Assembly: GCA_902725215.1 (NCBI GenBank)
Contig: CACUVI010000026.1
Span: forward strand, 1 to 64,000
Length of the DNA stretch: 64,000 nucleotides
Source of the DNA: Rhodospirillaceae bacterium LM-1
GTDB taxonomy: Bacteria; Pseudomonadota; Alphaproteobacteria; Rhodospirillales; WMHbin7
Reading direction: 5' to 3'
The first letter of the stretch is position 1. The number at the start of each line of letters is the position of its first letter. The position numbers and the translations under genes were made by a program. Positions 27,955-38,325 of this stretch are shown one piece after another. The notes under the pieces were generated by a model, which saw only the letters and a program-made list of their open reading frames with translations, made no database searches and was not told the DNA's origin.

Positions 27955-30212
27955 TCCAGCGCGTCGTGGGCGGCCAGCAGCGCCATATGCAAAATATCCG
28001 TCACCGTGGCGTCCATGGGCACGATCTGCGCGGGTTTGGACAATCCCATCAGCACGGGTCCGATCACCGACGCCTTGCCCAGCTTCTGAATCAGCTTCGA
28101 GGAGATCGCAGCGCTGTACAGGCCCGGCATGATCAGCACATTGGCCGGTCCCGACAGGCGGCAGAAGGGATAATGTTTCATCATCTCGGGATCGAGCGCC
28201 ACGTCGGCGGCCATTTCGCCGTCATATTCGAAATCGACCTTTTGCTTGTCCAGCAGTGCCACGGCGTCGCGCACGCGCTCGGCCTGAAGCGATGGCGGAT
28301 TGCCGAAATTGGAATAAGAGAGCAAGGCAAGCCGGGGTTCATGCCCCCAGCGCCTAGCTTTGGCCGCCATCTGTCTGGCGATGTGGGCGATGGTTTCGGG
28401 GTCGGGCGTTTCGTGCACGGCGGTATCGGCGATGAAAACCGTGCGCCCGCTGGCAATCAGGATCGAATGGCCGAAAACCAGTTCGCCGGGATGGGGGTCG
28501 ATGACGCGGGTGATCTCGTCGAAGGCCGCCGAATAGCTGCGCGTCAGGCCGGTCACCATGGCGTCGGCGTCGCCCGCCTCCACCATCAGGGCGGCGAAAA
28601 TATTGCGCTCGAGATTCACCATGCGCATGGCGTCGCGCTTCAACAGGCCCTGGCGCTGCTTGCGCGCATAAAGGCGCTCGGCGTAAGCGGCGTTGCGGTC
28701 GGAAAGACGAGCGTTCAAAATCTCGAGTTCTTCCGCGCCCTGCAAGCCAAGATCGGCAATGGTCTTCTGGATGCGCTCTTCCCTGCCGATCAGCACCGGC
28801 GTGCCGTAGCCCGCATGCAAGAAGGCCAGGGCGGCGCGGATGCTTTTTTCCTCTTCGCCTTCGGCGAAGGCGATGCGCTTGGGATTGGCGCGCACCTTTT
28901 CGGCGATGGCCTCCAGCGTCGAGGCGGTGGGATCGAGGCGGGCCGACAGGGTTTTGACGTAAGCGTCCAAATCGGCGATCGGGCGGCGCGCCACGCCGGA
29001 ATCCATGGCGGCCTTGGCGACGGCCAGCGGCACCGAGGCGATCAGGCGCGGATCGAAAGGGACGGGAATGATGTAATCGGGTCCATAGCTAAGATGGCGG
29101 CCTGAATAGGCGGCGTCCACCTCGTCGGGCACGTCCTGGCGGGCCAGGGCGGCGATGGCGTGGGCGGCGGCGACCTTCATCTCTTCATTGATGGTTCTGG
29201 CGCGCACGTCCAAAGCGCCCCGGAAGATATAGGGAAAGCCCAACACATTGTTGAGCTGGTTGGGATAATCGCTGCGCCCTGTCGCCACGATGGCGTCTGG
29301 AACGGCGGCCCTGGCCTCCTCTGGCGTGATTTCGGGATCGGGATTGGCCATGGCGAACAGGATGGGCTTGGGCGCCATGCTTTTGACCATGGCTGGCGTC
29401 ACGCATCCCTTGACCGACAGGCCCAGGAAAATGTCGGCCCCCTCCATCGCCTGTTCCAGCGTGCGGGCCTTGGTGGGCACGGCATGCGCACTTTTCCACT
29501 GGTTCATGCCCTCAAGTCGGCCCTGATAGACCACGCCCTTGGTGTCGCACAGAAGCGCGTTTTCGTGGGGCAGGCCCAGCGCTTTCACCAGTTCTAGGCA
29601 GGCGATGCCCGCAGCGCCCGCGCCATTCACCACCATCTTCACCTTCTTGATGTCGCGGCCCGTCAGGTCAAGCGCGTTCAATAGACCGGCGGCGGCGATG
29701 ATGGCGGTGCCGTGCTGGTCGTCGTGAAAGACCGGAATATCCATCAGTTCGCGCAACCGGCTTTCGATGATGAAACATTCGGGCGCCTTGATGTCTTCCA
29801 GATTGATGCCGCCGAAAGTGGGACCCAGAAAGCGGACGCAATTGACGAATTCGTCAACGTCTCTGGTATCGACCTCAAGATCGATGCCGTCGATATCGGC
29901 AAAGCGCTTGAACAGAACCGCCTTGCCCTCCATCACCGGCTTGCCCGCCAAAGCGCCCAGATCGCCCAGGCCCAGCACCGCCGTGCCGTTCGAGATGATG
30001 GCGACCAGATTGCCCTTGGCCGTGTAGTCGTAGGCCAGCTCGGGGTCCTTGGCGATCATCAGACAGGGCGCAGCCACCCCCGGCGAATAGGCCAGCGACA
30101 GATCGCGTTGGGTGTTCAAGGGCTTGGTGGGAGCGATCTCCAACTTGCCCGGCTTGCCCTGGGCGTGCATCAGCAGGGATTCGCGATCCAAGCTGGAGAA
30201 CTCGCTGGTCAT
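27951..30212 (-). CDS. maeB: NADP-dependent malic enzyme with phosphotransacetylase-like C-terminal domain
   Basis: Malic enzyme of the large MaeB type, 753 aa, decarboxylating malate to pyruvate with NADPH formation. The N-terminal part (about 1-430) has [78 protein letters not shown] and the Rossmann segment [21 protein letters not shown]. The last 320 residues resemble phosphotransacetylase (PTA_PTB fold) and in known MaeB serve acetyl-CoA-sensitive regulation rather than catalysis. Translation couples to the following kinase gene. Together with ppdK and pckG it forms the PEP-pyruvate-malate node in this region. Confidence 0.96.
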   Translation of the reverse strand: MTSEFSSLDRESLLMHAQGKPGKLEIAPTKPLNTQRDLSLAYSPGVAAPCLMIAKDPELAYDYTAKGNLVAIISNGTAVLGLGDLGALAGKPVMEGKAVLFKRFADIDGIDLEVDTRDVDEFVNCVRFLGPTFGGINLEDIKAPECFIIESRLRELMDIPVFHDDQHGTAIIAAAGLLNALDLTGRDIKKVKMVVNGAGAAGIACLELVKALGLPHENALLCDTKGVVYQGRLEGMNQWKSAHAVPTKARTLEQAMEGADIFLGLSVKGCVTPAMVKSMAPKPILFAMANPDPEITPEEARAAVPDAIVATGRSDYPNQLNNVLGFPYIFRGALDVRARTINEEMKVAAAHAIAALARQDVPDEVDAAYSGRHLSYGPDYIIPVPFDPRLIASVPLAVAKAAMDSGVARRPIADLDAYVKTLSARLDPTASTLEAIAEKVRANPKRIAFAEGEEEKSIRAALAFLHAGYGTPVLIGREERIQKTIADLGLQGAEELEILNARLSDRNAAYAERLYARKQRQGLLKRDAMRMVNLERNIFAALMVEAGDADAMVTGLTRSYSAAFDEITRVIDPHPGELVFGHSILIASGRTVFIADTAVHETPDPETIAHIARQMAAKARRWGHEPRLALLSYSNFGNPPSLQAERVRDAVALLDKQKVDFEYDGEMAADVALDPEMMKHYPFCRLSGPANVLIMPGLYSAAISSKLIQKLGKASVIGPVLMGLSKPAQIVPMDATVTDILHMALLAAHDALD

Positions 30213-30216
30213 GACC

Positions 30217-30708
30217 TTAAGTCCCCCTGCGCTCCACGATGTGAAGATTGGCCGCCCCGTGACTTTGCAAAACGCCCCTGGCCCGGCCTTCGCGCAGATC
30301 GTCTTGCGCCGCTACCCACAAGATGATCGAACCGGCCTCGATGGCGCGCTCGAACTCTTTCGCGTCGGGGGTAGCGGTCACGTCGCCCAAAAATTCGCTC
30401 AGTGCAAAAGCGCCGACGCCAGCCGCCACGACACCCGCCAGGGCAGCACCCACCGGCCCGGCGGCCAGGGCGATCAGACCGGCGGCCACCAGCGGACCTT
30501 CATACTTCATCTCGCCCACCAAGCCGGTCAGGCGCTCTTTCAGGCTGGCCGCCTCGGGCCTTGCGGCGTCCAAGGAGCTGTGCGAGGCCAGGACAGACAG
30601 GTCGGACGGTTCGAAACCCGCCTTCAGCAGGGCCTCGACGCAAGATTCGAATTTGGACTTGTCGGCGATGATGCCGACCAGCTCGCGGTGGGGATGTTGG
30701 GATGACAC
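30217..30708 (-). CDS. Small stress-type protein with hydrophobic Gly/Ala core
   Basis: Protein of 163 aa starting with GTG at 30708, which has AAGGAA eight bases upstream; the longer frame from 30804 adds an unlikely basic stretch. The N-terminal part (HRELVGIIADKSKFESCVEALLKAGFEPSDLSVLASH) resembles the ferredoxin-like general-stress domain of the YflT/GSP17M type. A central Gly/Ala-rich hydrophobic stretch (about 70-110) could form one hairpin of membrane helices or a glycine-zipper, and the C-terminal part (EFERAIEAGSIILWVAAQDD) looks like a second copy of the same alpha/beta unit. Gene lies 4 bp upstream of maeB. Function not established. Confidence 0.68.
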   Translation of the reverse strand: MSSQHPHRELVGIIADKSKFESCVEALLKAGFEPSDLSVLASHSSLDAARPEAASLKERLTGLVGEMKYEGPLVAAGLIALAAGPVGAALAGVVAAGVGAFALSEFLGDVTATPDAKEFERAIEAGSIILWVAAQDDLREGRARGVLQSHGAANLHIVERRGT

Positions 30709-30813
30709 GGGCGTTCCTTGCTTGAATAAACGAGACCTTCCCATTCTGCCCCAGTTCTTGGGCCAGGGGCAAGAAAGCCTTGCCGAAGCGCTTCTTGCGT
30801 GCAAGATGGCGCG

Positions 30814-31086
30814 ATGCTGACGCCGATGAAAGTTTTCTTACTGCTTTTGCTGGCCGCCGCCATCTGGTACGGCTTTAAGTTCTGGCGTTGGCAGAACAGA
30901 TTTCGCAAGGAATTTCAAAGACAAATGGAGGAGGCGGCGCAGTTTTCCAGGCCGACTTCTCCCACGCCGCCGCCCGTGCCGGATACGGGAATCGACGATC
31001 TGGCCCCCTGCCCGGCCTGCAATACCTATGGCGTACCCGGACAAATGAAAAGCTGCGGACGTGCCGACTGCCCATATCCGGGTTGA
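30814..31086 (+). CDS. Small membrane-anchored zinc-ribbon protein
   Basis: About 90 aa; exact start unclear (GTG 30799, ATG 30814 or ATG 30826, none with a clear ribosome-binding site). One N-terminal hydrophobic helix KVFLLLLLAAAIWYGFKFW, a basic/amphipathic stretch RWQNRFRKEFQRQMEEAA, a proline-rich linker, then a C-terminal cysteine cluster CPAC...C-x4-C (CPACNTYG and SCGRADCPYPG) that looks like a short zinc ribbon. Small proteins of this plan occur widely next to housekeeping genes and have no assigned role. It precedes glyQ by 55 bp on the same strand. Confidence 0.7.
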   Translation: MLTPMKVFLLLLLAAAIWYGFKFWRWQNRFRKEFQRQMEEAAQFSRPTSPTPPPVPDTGIDDLAPCPACNTYGVPGQMKSCGRADCPYPG

Positions 31087-31141
31087 CCTGGGCTATCCCC
31101 CTGGGTAGCTTGGCGCCGCTCCGCCCAACCAATCTGGTGTC

Positions 31142-32008
31142 ATGCAAACCAAGAAACCCAGCTTCCAGGACCTGATCCTGACCTTGCAGGCCTTTTGGGC
31201 CAAACAGGGCTGCGTGATTTTGCAGCCCTACGACATGGAAGTGGGAGCCGGAACCTTTCACCCTGCCACCACCTTGCGGGCCTTGGGCAAAAAACCTTGG
31301 AAGGCGGCCTATGTGCAGCCCTCGCGCCGCCCGGCCGACGGGCGCTATGGCGAGAATCCCAACCGGTTGCAGCATTATTACCAATTCCAGGTCATTTTGA
31401 AGCCCAGCCCGGCCAATGCGCAGGATTTGTATCTGCAAAGCCTGAAGGAACTGGGCATCGATCCCATGAAGCACGACATTCGCTTCGTGGAGGACGATTG
31501 GGAAAGTCCCACCTTGGGGGCTTGGGGCCTGGGCTGGGAAGTGTGGTGCGACGGCATGGAAGTGACGCAGTTCACCTATTTCCAGCAAGTGGGCGGCATC
31601 GAATGCGATCCGGTCTCTGCCGAGCTGACCTATGGGCTTGAGCGCTTGGCCATGTACATCCAGGGCGTCGAGAACGTCTTCGATCTCGATTTCAACGGCC
31701 AGGGCGTGAAATACGGCGACGTCTTCCATCAGGCCGAGGTGGAATATTCGGCCCATAATTTCGAACATGCGGGCACCGACATGCTGCTGCGCCATTTCGA
31801 AGACGCCGAAGCCGAATGCAAGGCGCTGCTGGGCCAGAATTTGGCCCTTCCCGCCTATGACCAATGCATCAAGGCCAGCCATCGCTTCAATCTGCTGGAC
31901 GCCAGGGGCGTGATCAGCGTGGCCGAACGTCAGGCCTATATCGGGCGCGTTCGTCAGCTGGCCAAGGCCTGCTGCGAAGGCTGGCTCAAAAGCCAAGGGG
32001 AGCTGTAG
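31142..32008 (+). CDS. glyQ: Glycyl-tRNA synthetase alpha chain
   Basis: Catalytic subunit of the bacterial alpha2beta2 glycyl-tRNA synthetase, 288 aa, full length. [84 protein letters not shown] contains the class II motifs; the sequence is almost invariant across proteobacteria. It forms an operon with glyS, 3 bp downstream. Presence of the two-chain enzyme rather than the single-chain type is expected for the phylum. Confidence 0.99.
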   Translation: MQTKKPSFQDLILTLQAFWAKQGCVILQPYDMEVGAGTFHPATTLRALGKKPWKAAYVQPSRRPADGRYGENPNRLQHYYQFQVILKPSPANAQDLYLQSLKELGIDPMKHDIRFVEDDWESPTLGAWGLGWEVWCDGMEVTQFTYFQQVGGIECDPVSAELTYGLERLAMYIQGVENVFDLDFNGQGVKYGDVFHQAEVEYSAHNFEHAGTDMLLRHFEDAEAECKALLGQNLALPAYDQCIKASHRFNLLDARGVISVAERQAYIGRVRQLAKACCEGWLKSQGEL

Positions 32009-32011
32009 GCC

Positions 32012-34177
32012 ATGCCCGAGCTTCTGCTTGAACTTTTCTCGGAAGAAATTCCCGCCCGCATGCAAGACGAGGCGGCTAGGGCGCTGGCGCAAGGCGTGAT
32101 GACCGGGCTGAACGCCAATGGCCTGAGTGTGGGCGATCACGATATCGAATTCTTCGCCACGCCGCGCCGACTGGTCCTGATCGTGCACAATCTGCCCGAG
32201 CTGCAGCCCGACGTGAAGGAAGAGCGCAAGGGACCGCGCGTCGGCGCGCCCCAGCAGGCCATCGACGGTTTCTTGAAGTCGGCGGGCTTGGCTTCGCTGG
32301 ATCAATGCGAAAAGCAAGATACCGGCAAGGGCGAATTCTGGATCGCCAATATCGAAAAGAAGGGGCGTCGCACCAAATATGTTTTGGTCGATATCCTGAA
32401 ATCGGTGATCTGCGGTTTCGCTTGGCCGAAATCGATGCGCTGGTCGGACTATAATTTCCGTTGGGTGCGCCCGCTGCACAACATTCTGGCCCTGTTCGAC
32501 GGCCAGCCCATTCCGCTGCTCATCGAGCGCAAGGGCGAGAACAAGCCCTACGATCCCAGCACCTTCGAACAACCGGGGGCCTGGGCCGAAATCCAGGCCG
32601 CCAAAAGCGCCGTGCTGGCCGCCAACGACAAAACTTGCGGGCACCGTTTCATGGCGCCCACCCCGTTCGTCGTGCGCGACGTCAAGGACTATCTGGGCCG
32701 CCTGAAATCGGTTTACGTGGTTCTGGACGGCGACGAAAGGAAGCGCATCATCGCCACGCAGCTTGGCAATATGTGCGAGGATGCCGGGCTTAAACTGCGC
32801 GACGACAAGGGCCTGCTCGACGAAGTGGCGGGACTGGTCGAATGGCCGGTGGTGCTGATGGGGAGCATCGACGACAAATTCATGGATGTGCCGCCCGAAG
32901 TGCTGATCACCTCGATGCGCAGCCATCAGAAATATTTCTCGCTCTTGAATGCCGACGGTTCGCTGGCGCCGCGCTTCGCCCTGGTCTCCAACATGGTGAC
33001 CGAGGACAAGGGCAGGGCCATCGTGGCGGGCAATGAGCGCGTGCTGCGCGCCCGTTTGTCGGACGCCAAATTCTTCTGGGACCAGGACAGGAAGCATAGT
33101 CTGGAATCGCGCCTGCCCAAGCTGGACCAGCGCGTCTTCTACAAAGGCCTGGGCACCATGCAAGACAAGGCCAAGCGCTTGGAAAAGTTGGCCGAGGGGC
33201 TGGCCGCCTTCGTGCCGGGATGCGATGCCACGCTGGCAGCCAGGGCCGCGAAACTGGCCAAGGCCGACCTGTCCACCGGCATGGTCGGCGAATTTCCCGA
33301 ACTGCAGGGCGTGATGGGCCGCTATTACGCCCAGAACGACGGCGAACAGGCCGATGTCGCCCAGGCGGTGGCCGACCATTACGCGCCCCAAGGACCGAAT
33401 GACCGCTGCCCCACAGCGCCCGTGTCGGTGGCCGTGGCGCTGGCCGACAAGCTGGATACGTTGGTCGGCTTCTTCGCCATCGGCGAAAAGCCCACGGGGT
33501 CCAAGGACCCGTTTGCCCTAAGAAGAGCGGCCCTGGGCGTCATCCGCCTGATCATCGACAACAAGCTGCGCCTGCCCTTAAGCGCCGCCTTTATGATGGC
33601 GGGCAACCAATATGGCGAACTTCTGGATGAAAGCGGGCTGAAAGCCGCCTATGCCGACCTGCCCGGCTTCTTCGCCGACCGTTTGAAAGTGCATCTGAAG
33701 GAGCAGAAAACGCGCCACGATCTGGTGGACGCGGTTTTCGCCCTGGGCGGCGAGGACGATCTGGTTCGCCTGCTGGCTCGAGTCGCGGCTCTTCAGGCCT
33801 TTCTGGCCAGCGCCGACGGGGCCAATCTTCTGACCGGCTACAAGCGGGCGGCCAATATCTTGAAAATTGAGGAAAAGAAAGACAAAAAGGGCTATAGTGA
33901 AGCCGTTCTTCTGGACAGGCTTCAAGAAGCCCCGGAACGGGCCTTGGCCGACGCTCTTGGGAAAGCCCAGGGGCTGATCGGCGGAAGCCTGCGGGCCGAG
34001 GATTTCATGGGGGCGATGGGTGTGATGGCTGGCCTGCGCCAGCCAGTGGACGCCTTTTTCGACCAAGTCACGGTCAATTCGGAAGAACAAGAACTTCGGG
34101 CCAACCGGCTCAGGCTTCTGGCCGGCATCCGATCGGCCGTGGATCAGGTAGCGGATTTCTCAAAGATCGAGGGGTAA
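32012..34177 (+). CDS. glyS: Glycyl-tRNA synthetase beta chain
   Basis: Beta subunit, 721 aa, carrying tRNA recognition. N-terminal [24 protein letters not shown] is the family start; [25 protein letters not shown] and [33 protein letters not shown] lie in the B3/B4-like domain, an HD-like domain follows ([77 protein letters not shown]), and a C-terminal anticodon-binding domain. Length and order are normal. ppdK starts 4 bp after its stop, giving a probable glyQ-glyS-ppdK transcript. Confidence 0.98.
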   Translation: MPELLLELFSEEIPARMQDEAARALAQGVMTGLNANGLSVGDHDIEFFATPRRLVLIVHNLPELQPDVKEERKGPRVGAPQQAIDGFLKSAGLASLDQCEKQDTGKGEFWIANIEKKGRRTKYVLVDILKSVICGFAWPKSMRWSDYNFRWVRPLHNILALFDGQPIPLLIERKGENKPYDPSTFEQPGAWAEIQAAKSAVLAANDKTCGHRFMAPTPFVVRDVKDYLGRLKSVYVVLDGDERKRIIATQLGNMCEDAGLKLRDDKGLLDEVAGLVEWPVVLMGSIDDKFMDVPPEVLITSMRSHQKYFSLLNADGSLAPRFALVSNMVTEDKGRAIVAGNERVLRARLSDAKFFWDQDRKHSLESRLPKLDQRVFYKGLGTMQDKAKRLEKLAEGLAAFVPGCDATLAARAAKLAKADLSTGMVGEFPELQGVMGRYYAQNDGEQADVAQAVADHYAPQGPNDRCPTAPVSVAVALADKLDTLVGFFAIGEKPTGSKDPFALRRAALGVIRLIIDNKLRLPLSAAFMMAGNQYGELLDESGLKAAYADLPGFFADRLKVHLKEQKTRHDLVDAVFALGGEDDLVRLLARVAALQAFLASADGANLLTGYKRAANILKIEEKKDKKGYSEAVLLDRLQEAPERALADALGKAQGLIGGSLRAEDFMGAMGVMAGLRQPVDAFFDQVTVNSEEQELRANRLRLLAGIRSAVDQVADFSKIEG

Positions 34178-34181
34178 TGTC

Positions 34182-36857
34182 ATGACGAAATGGGTCTACA
34201 CGTTCGGCGGAGGCAGCGCCGAAGGGCGCACCGACATGAAGAACCTTCTGGGCGGCAAGGGCGCCAATCTGGCCGAGATGGCCGGTCTGGGCCTGCCCGT
34301 TCCCCCCGGCTTCACCATCACCACCGAAGTCTGCACCTACTATTACGCCAACAAAGAAACCTATCCGTCCGATCTTGACGCCCAGATCGAGGCGGGCTTG
34401 GCCCACATCGAAAAGATCGTCGACGCCAAGTTCGGCGACACGGCCAATCCGCTGCTGGTTTCGGTGCGCTCGGGTGCTCGGGCCTCGATGCCCGGCATGA
34501 TGGACACGGTGCTGAATCTGGGCCTCAACGACGCCACCGTGGCGGGCTTGGCCAAGCGCGCCGGCGACGAACGCTTCGCCTTCGACAGCTATCGGCGCTT
34601 CATCCAGATGTATTGCAACGTGGTTCTTGAAATTCCCTCGCACAATTTCGAGGAAATTCTGGAAGGCGTTAAGGAAGACAAGGGCTATCAGTTGGATACC
34701 GACTTGAAGGCCGACGACTGGAAAAAGGTCGTCGAGCTTTACAAGAAGAAGGTGCAAGAAAAGCTGGGCAAGCCCTTCCCGCAAGACCCCAAGGAACAGC
34801 TGCGGGGCGCGGTGGGCGCCGTGTTCGGCTCGTGGATGAACAAGCGCGCCTGCACCTATCGCCAACTGCACGACATTCCCGAATCCTGGGGCACGGCGGT
34901 CAATGTTCAGGCCATGGTGTTCGGCAACATGGGCGACGATTCGGCGACCGGCGTTTGCTTTACCCGCAACCCCTCGACCGGCGAGAATCTGTTCTACGGC
35001 GAATTCCTGATCAACGCCCAGGGCGAAGACGTGGTGGCGGGCATCCGCACGCCGCAGCAGATCACGGTGGCGGGCAAGGACGCCCAGAAAAGCGATCTTC
35101 CGGCCATGGAAGAAGTGATGCCCGTCATGTTCAAGGAATTGAACGACGTGCGTTTGAAGCTGGAAAAACATTACCGCGACATGCAGGACATGGAGTTCAC
35201 CATCCAGAAGGGCAAGTTGTGGATGCTGCAGACCCGCAACGGCAAGCGCACCGCCAAGGCGGCGCTGCGGGTCGCCGTCGAGATGGCGAACGAGGGCCTG
35301 ATCACCAAGGAAGAGGCGATCAAGCGCGTCGAGCCGCAGGCGCTTGACCAGCTTTTGCATCCGACGCTGGACCCCAAGGCCAAGCGCGACGTGCTGGGCA
35401 AGGGCCTGCCCGCCTCGCCGGGCGCTGCGTCTGGCCGTGTCGTGTTCACAGCCGACGAGGCCGAAGCCTGGGCGGCCAAGGGCGAGAAGGTCATGTTGGT
35501 GCGCGTCGAAACCAGCCCCGAGGACATCGGCGGCATGCATGTGGCGCAAGGCATCCTGACCACGCGCGGCGGCATGACCAGCCACGCCGCCGTGGTAGCC
35601 CGTGGCATGGGCCGTCCCTGCGTCGCCGGTTGCGGCGAATTACGCGTCGATTACGCCGCCAAAACCTTCAAGGCGGGTTCGCGCATCGTTAAGGAAGGCG
35701 ACGTCATCACCATCGACGGCTCGTCGGGCGAAGTGATGATGGGCGAAGTGCCGACCATCCAGCCGGAACTGACCGGCGATTTCGGACGTCTGATGGAATG
35801 GGCCGACGCCGTGCGCAAGCTGAAGGTGCGCGCCAACGCCGAAACCCCTCTGGATGCTTCCACGGCGCGCAAGTTCGGGGCCGAAGGCATCGGGCTTTGC
35901 CGCACCGAACATATGTTCTTCGATCCCAAGCGCATCATCGCCATCCGCGAGATGATCCTGGCCGACAATGAAGCGGGACGCCGCGCGGCACTGGCCAAGC
36001 TGATCCCCTTCCAGCGCCAGGATTTCATCGATCTGTTCACCATCATGCGCGGCTTGCCGGTCACCATCCGCCTTCTCGATCCGCCGCTGCATGAATTCCT
36101 GCCCCAGGGCGAAGCCGAAGTCGCCGACGTCGCCAAGGAAGCGGGCGTCGATGTCGCCACCCTGAAGGCGCGCGCGGCCATGCTGCACGAAGCCAATCCT
36201 ATGCTGGGCCATCGCGGTTGCCGCCTGGGCGTCACCTATCCCGAAATCTACGAGATGCAGGCCCAGGCCATTTTCGAAGCCGCGGTCGAAGTTTCGAAGA
36301 CGGGCGAGCCGGTGGTGCCCGAGATCATGATCCCCTTGGTCAGCACCAAGAAGGAGCTCGATCTCATGAAGGCTTCGGTCGATAAGATGGCGGCGGAAGT
36401 TTTCGCCAAGGCGGGCAAGAAGCTGGTCTATCACGTCGGCACCATGATCGAACTGCCCAGGGCCGCGTTGCAGGCGGGCAAGATCGCCGAGACGGCCGAG
36501 TTCTTCAGCTTCGGCACCAACGATCTGACCCAGACCACGCTGGGCATGTCGCGTGACGATTCGGGACCGTTCCTGGAAGTCTACCGCGCCAAGGGCATCT
36601 ACGAGCAAGACCCCTTCGCGTCGCTTGACGTCGACGGCGTCGGCGAACTGATCAAGATCGCCAAGGAGCGCGGACGCGCCACGAGGCCCGACATCAAGCT
36701 GGGCATCTGCGGCGAACATGGCGGCGATCCGGCCTCGATCCAGTTCTGCCAGAAGGTGGGGCTGGATTACGTGTCTTGCTCGCCTTACCGCGTGCCCATC
36801 GCGCGCTTGGCCGCAGCGCAGGCCGCCTTGGGGTCGCACGAAGATAGAACGGCGTAG
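34182..36857 (+). CDS. ppdK: Pyruvate, phosphate dikinase
   Basis: Interconverts pyruvate + ATP + Pi and PEP + AMP + PPi; 891 aa, cytoplasmic. N-terminal ATP-grasp begins VYTFGGGSAEGRTDMKNLLGGKGANLAEMAGLGLPVPPGF; the phospho-carrier histidine lies in TTRGGMTSHAAVVARGMGRPCVAGC at about residue 468; the PEP domain has EGIGLCRTEHMFF and ends with the active-site cysteine in KLGICGEHGGDPASI near 843. PpdK links with maeB and pckG in this window, and its PPi can be used by the pyrophosphatase. GAGGGG stands before ATG. Confidence 0.99.
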   Translation: MTKWVYTFGGGSAEGRTDMKNLLGGKGANLAEMAGLGLPVPPGFTITTEVCTYYYANKETYPSDLDAQIEAGLAHIEKIVDAKFGDTANPLLVSVRSGARASMPGMMDTVLNLGLNDATVAGLAKRAGDERFAFDSYRRFIQMYCNVVLEIPSHNFEEILEGVKEDKGYQLDTDLKADDWKKVVELYKKKVQEKLGKPFPQDPKEQLRGAVGAVFGSWMNKRACTYRQLHDIPESWGTAVNVQAMVFGNMGDDSATGVCFTRNPSTGENLFYGEFLINAQGEDVVAGIRTPQQITVAGKDAQKSDLPAMEEVMPVMFKELNDVRLKLEKHYRDMQDMEFTIQKGKLWMLQTRNGKRTAKAALRVAVEMANEGLITKEEAIKRVEPQALDQLLHPTLDPKAKRDVLGKGLPASPGAASGRVVFTADEAEAWAAKGEKVMLVRVETSPEDIGGMHVAQGILTTRGGMTSHAAVVARGMGRPCVAGCGELRVDYAAKTFKAGSRIVKEGDVITIDGSSGEVMMGEVPTIQPELTGDFGRLMEWADAVRKLKVRANAETPLDASTARKFGAEGIGLCRTEHMFFDPKRIIAIREMILADNEAGRRAALAKLIPFQRQDFIDLFTIMRGLPVTIRLLDPPLHEFLPQGEAEVADVAKEAGVDVATLKARAAMLHEANPMLGHRGCRLGVTYPEIYEMQAQAIFEAAVEVSKTGEPVVPEIMIPLVSTKKELDLMKASVDKMAAEVFAKAGKKLVYHVGTMIELPRAALQAGKIAETAEFFSFGTNDLTQTTLGMSRDDSGPFLEVYRAKGIYEQDPFASLDVDGVGELIKIAKERGRATRPDIKLGICGEHGGDPASIQFCQKVGLDYVSCSPYRVPIARLAAAQAALGSHEDRTA

Positions 36858-36866
36858 TATATTGGA

Positions 36867-36938
36867 CCCTCAAGCGCCGGGCGCGCGCTGTGCGCGCTTG
36901 GCTCTCGCCGCACCGGCGGCGCGCGGGCTTTGCCCGCG
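36867..36938 (+). repeat. Dispersed triple-hairpin element, copy upstream of the HIT gene
   Basis: Starts with the linker CCCTCAAGCGCCGGGC (36867-36882, overlapping the first stem). Three consecutive stems follow: GCGCGCG/TGCGCGC (36881-36897, loop CTG, one G-T pair), CGCCG/CGGCG (36906-36918, loop CAC), CGCGGGC/GCCCGCG (36922-36938, loop TTT). The linker between stems 1 and 2 is TTGGCTCTC. The same linkers and the same three-stem plan, with different stem sequences, recur at 45189-45367. It lies in the 5' leader of the HIT gene directly after ppdK. Confidence 0.8.
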
Positions 36939-36957
36939 ATTCTGAAGGTAGGTTGTA

Positions 36958-37377
36958 ATGCACCAGGACTGTATTTTTTGCAAAATCGTGGCGGGAGTCA
37001 TTCCCTGCTTCAAGATTTATGAAGACGAACACACGCTGGCCTTCATGGACATCAATCCGGTCAATCCCGGCCACTGTCTGGTGGTGCCCAAGAACCACGC
37101 GCCCAATCTGTTCGAAAGCGACGACGCCGATCTGGCCCGCACCATGGCCGTCGTGCGCAAAATTTCTAGGGCGGTGCAAAAGGCGCTGAACCCTTACGGC
37201 CTTAATCTGTTGCAGGCCAACGGGCCGGGAGCGGCGCAGTCGGTTTTCCATCTGCATCTGCACATCATCCCGCGCGAGCGCGACGACGATCTGCGCATGA
37301 ATTGGGGCTTGAAGTCGGGCAACAAGGACGAGATCGCCGCCGTGGCCGAGAAAATCAAGGAAGCGCTCGAGGATTAA
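36958..37377 (+). CDS. HIT family nucleotide hydrolase
   Basis: Histidine-triad protein of 139 aa, HinT/AP4A-hydrolase-like. CIFCKIVAGVIPCFKIYEDEHTLAFMDINPVNPGHCLVVPKNHAPNLFE is the N-terminal half; the triad motif H-x-H-x-H is in FHLHLHIIPR at about 101-105, where the middle His is the nucleophile. It cleaves AMP-N or dinucleoside bonds of unknown physiological substrate. GAAGGTAGG precedes the ATG, directly after the hairpin element. The 3' end overlaps ygfZ by 4 bp in convergent orientation. Confidence 0.95.
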   Translation: MHQDCIFCKIVAGVIPCFKIYEDEHTLAFMDINPVNPGHCLVVPKNHAPNLFESDDADLARTMAVVRKISRAVQKALNPYGLNLLQANGPGAAQSVFHLHLHIIPRERDDDLRMNWGLKSGNKDEIAAVAEKIKEALED

Positions 37378-38282
37378 CCAGCGCTATCCGCTTCCGGCAG
37401 TTTCATCCAGGCGCAGATTTCAGGGGTCAGCACTTTGCCTGCAACGGTCATCAACTCGCGCCGTCCCAAGGCCTCGAGACGGATTTTCGCAACGCCCAGG
37501 CCCGCAAGGCCCGAGCGCATTTCGCCCGCCTCAACCTCGCCCTGCATGATCAGCGAGCCGGGCGCTGGGGCCTCGCCCTCATAGCGCACCGGCAGCAGAC
37601 GCTTCTTGATCAGCCCGCGATATTTCGTGCGCGCCGTCAATTCCTGGCCCAAATAGCATCCCTTCTTCCAATCGACGCCGCCCAACTCGTCATAGCCCGC
37701 TTCCAGCAGCAAATCTTTCTCGGGCGTCAGGTCGCCAGCGCCATCGGGCAAGGCCAGCGCCATCCGGTGCTGGTTCCAGGCATCGAAGGGGGCGGCCAAA
37801 AAACCCGCCGCTTCCAGGGCGGCCAATCCGCCGTCAGCGGGCAGAGCCAAACGCGCTCCCGCCTCCAAAAGCCTTGGATCGACATATGCCACGCCATCGG
37901 CAAACGAGACGGCCTGGCCCGCCGATTGTCCGCCCAGCCCCAAGACGTTCAGGGCATCGCCGCCAAAGGCGGCCAGCGCCGTCCATTCCGGGGCAAGGCG
38001 CAGCGAGACCTTCGAGCGCAGCTTGTACATCGACAGTTTCTTCAGCATGGAATCGGCGCGCTCTGCCTCGATCTCCAGCAGAAAGGCGTCGCCCCGCTCG
38101 ATCAGGAAAAAGTCGAACATGAATTTGCCTTGCGCGGTCAGCATGGCGCCAAACAGGGTTTGGCTTGGCGTCAGGCGCATCACGTCGCAGGAAACCAAGC
38201 CTTGCAGAAAGGCGCGCCGGTCCTCGCCAGCCAGTTCAAGAAACGAGCGCTGCTTCAAATGCACAGCCGTCAAACCGCTCAT
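37374..38282 (-). CDS. ygfZ: Folate-dependent Fe-S assembly protein YgfZ/GcvT-like
   Basis: Tetrahydrofolate-binding protein assisting Fe-S enzyme maturation, 302 aa. The diagnostic motif KGCYLGQE is present at about 205-212 with the conserved cysteine, followed by LTARTKYRGLIKKRLLPVRYEG. N-terminal HLKQRSFLELAGEDRRAFLQGLVSCDVMRL is typical for the family. ATG 38282 has GAGGAGAA immediately upstream; the 17-codon extension to 38333 overlaps the next gene's leader and is rejected. Divergent from the TPR-glycosyltransferase gene starting at 38326. Confidence 0.93.
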   Translation of the reverse strand: MSGLTAVHLKQRSFLELAGEDRRAFLQGLVSCDVMRLTPSQTLFGAMLTAQGKFMFDFFLIERGDAFLLEIEAERADSMLKKLSMYKLRSKVSLRLAPEWTALAAFGGDALNVLGLGGQSAGQAVSFADGVAYVDPRLLEAGARLALPADGGLAALEAAGFLAAPFDAWNQHRMALALPDGAGDLTPEKDLLLEAGYDELGGVDWKKGCYLGQELTARTKYRGLIKKRLLPVRYEGEAPAPGSLIMQGEVEAGEMRSGLAGLGVAKIRLEALGRRELMTVAGKVLTPEICAWMKLPEADSAG

Positions 38283-38325
38283 GGACTTCTCCTCTATCGT
38301 CTTACCTATGATATAACACCAAACC

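Noticed and set aside
30875-33391. An 838-aa open frame antisense to glyQ/glyS
   Set aside because: Covers two certain genes and shows no domain.
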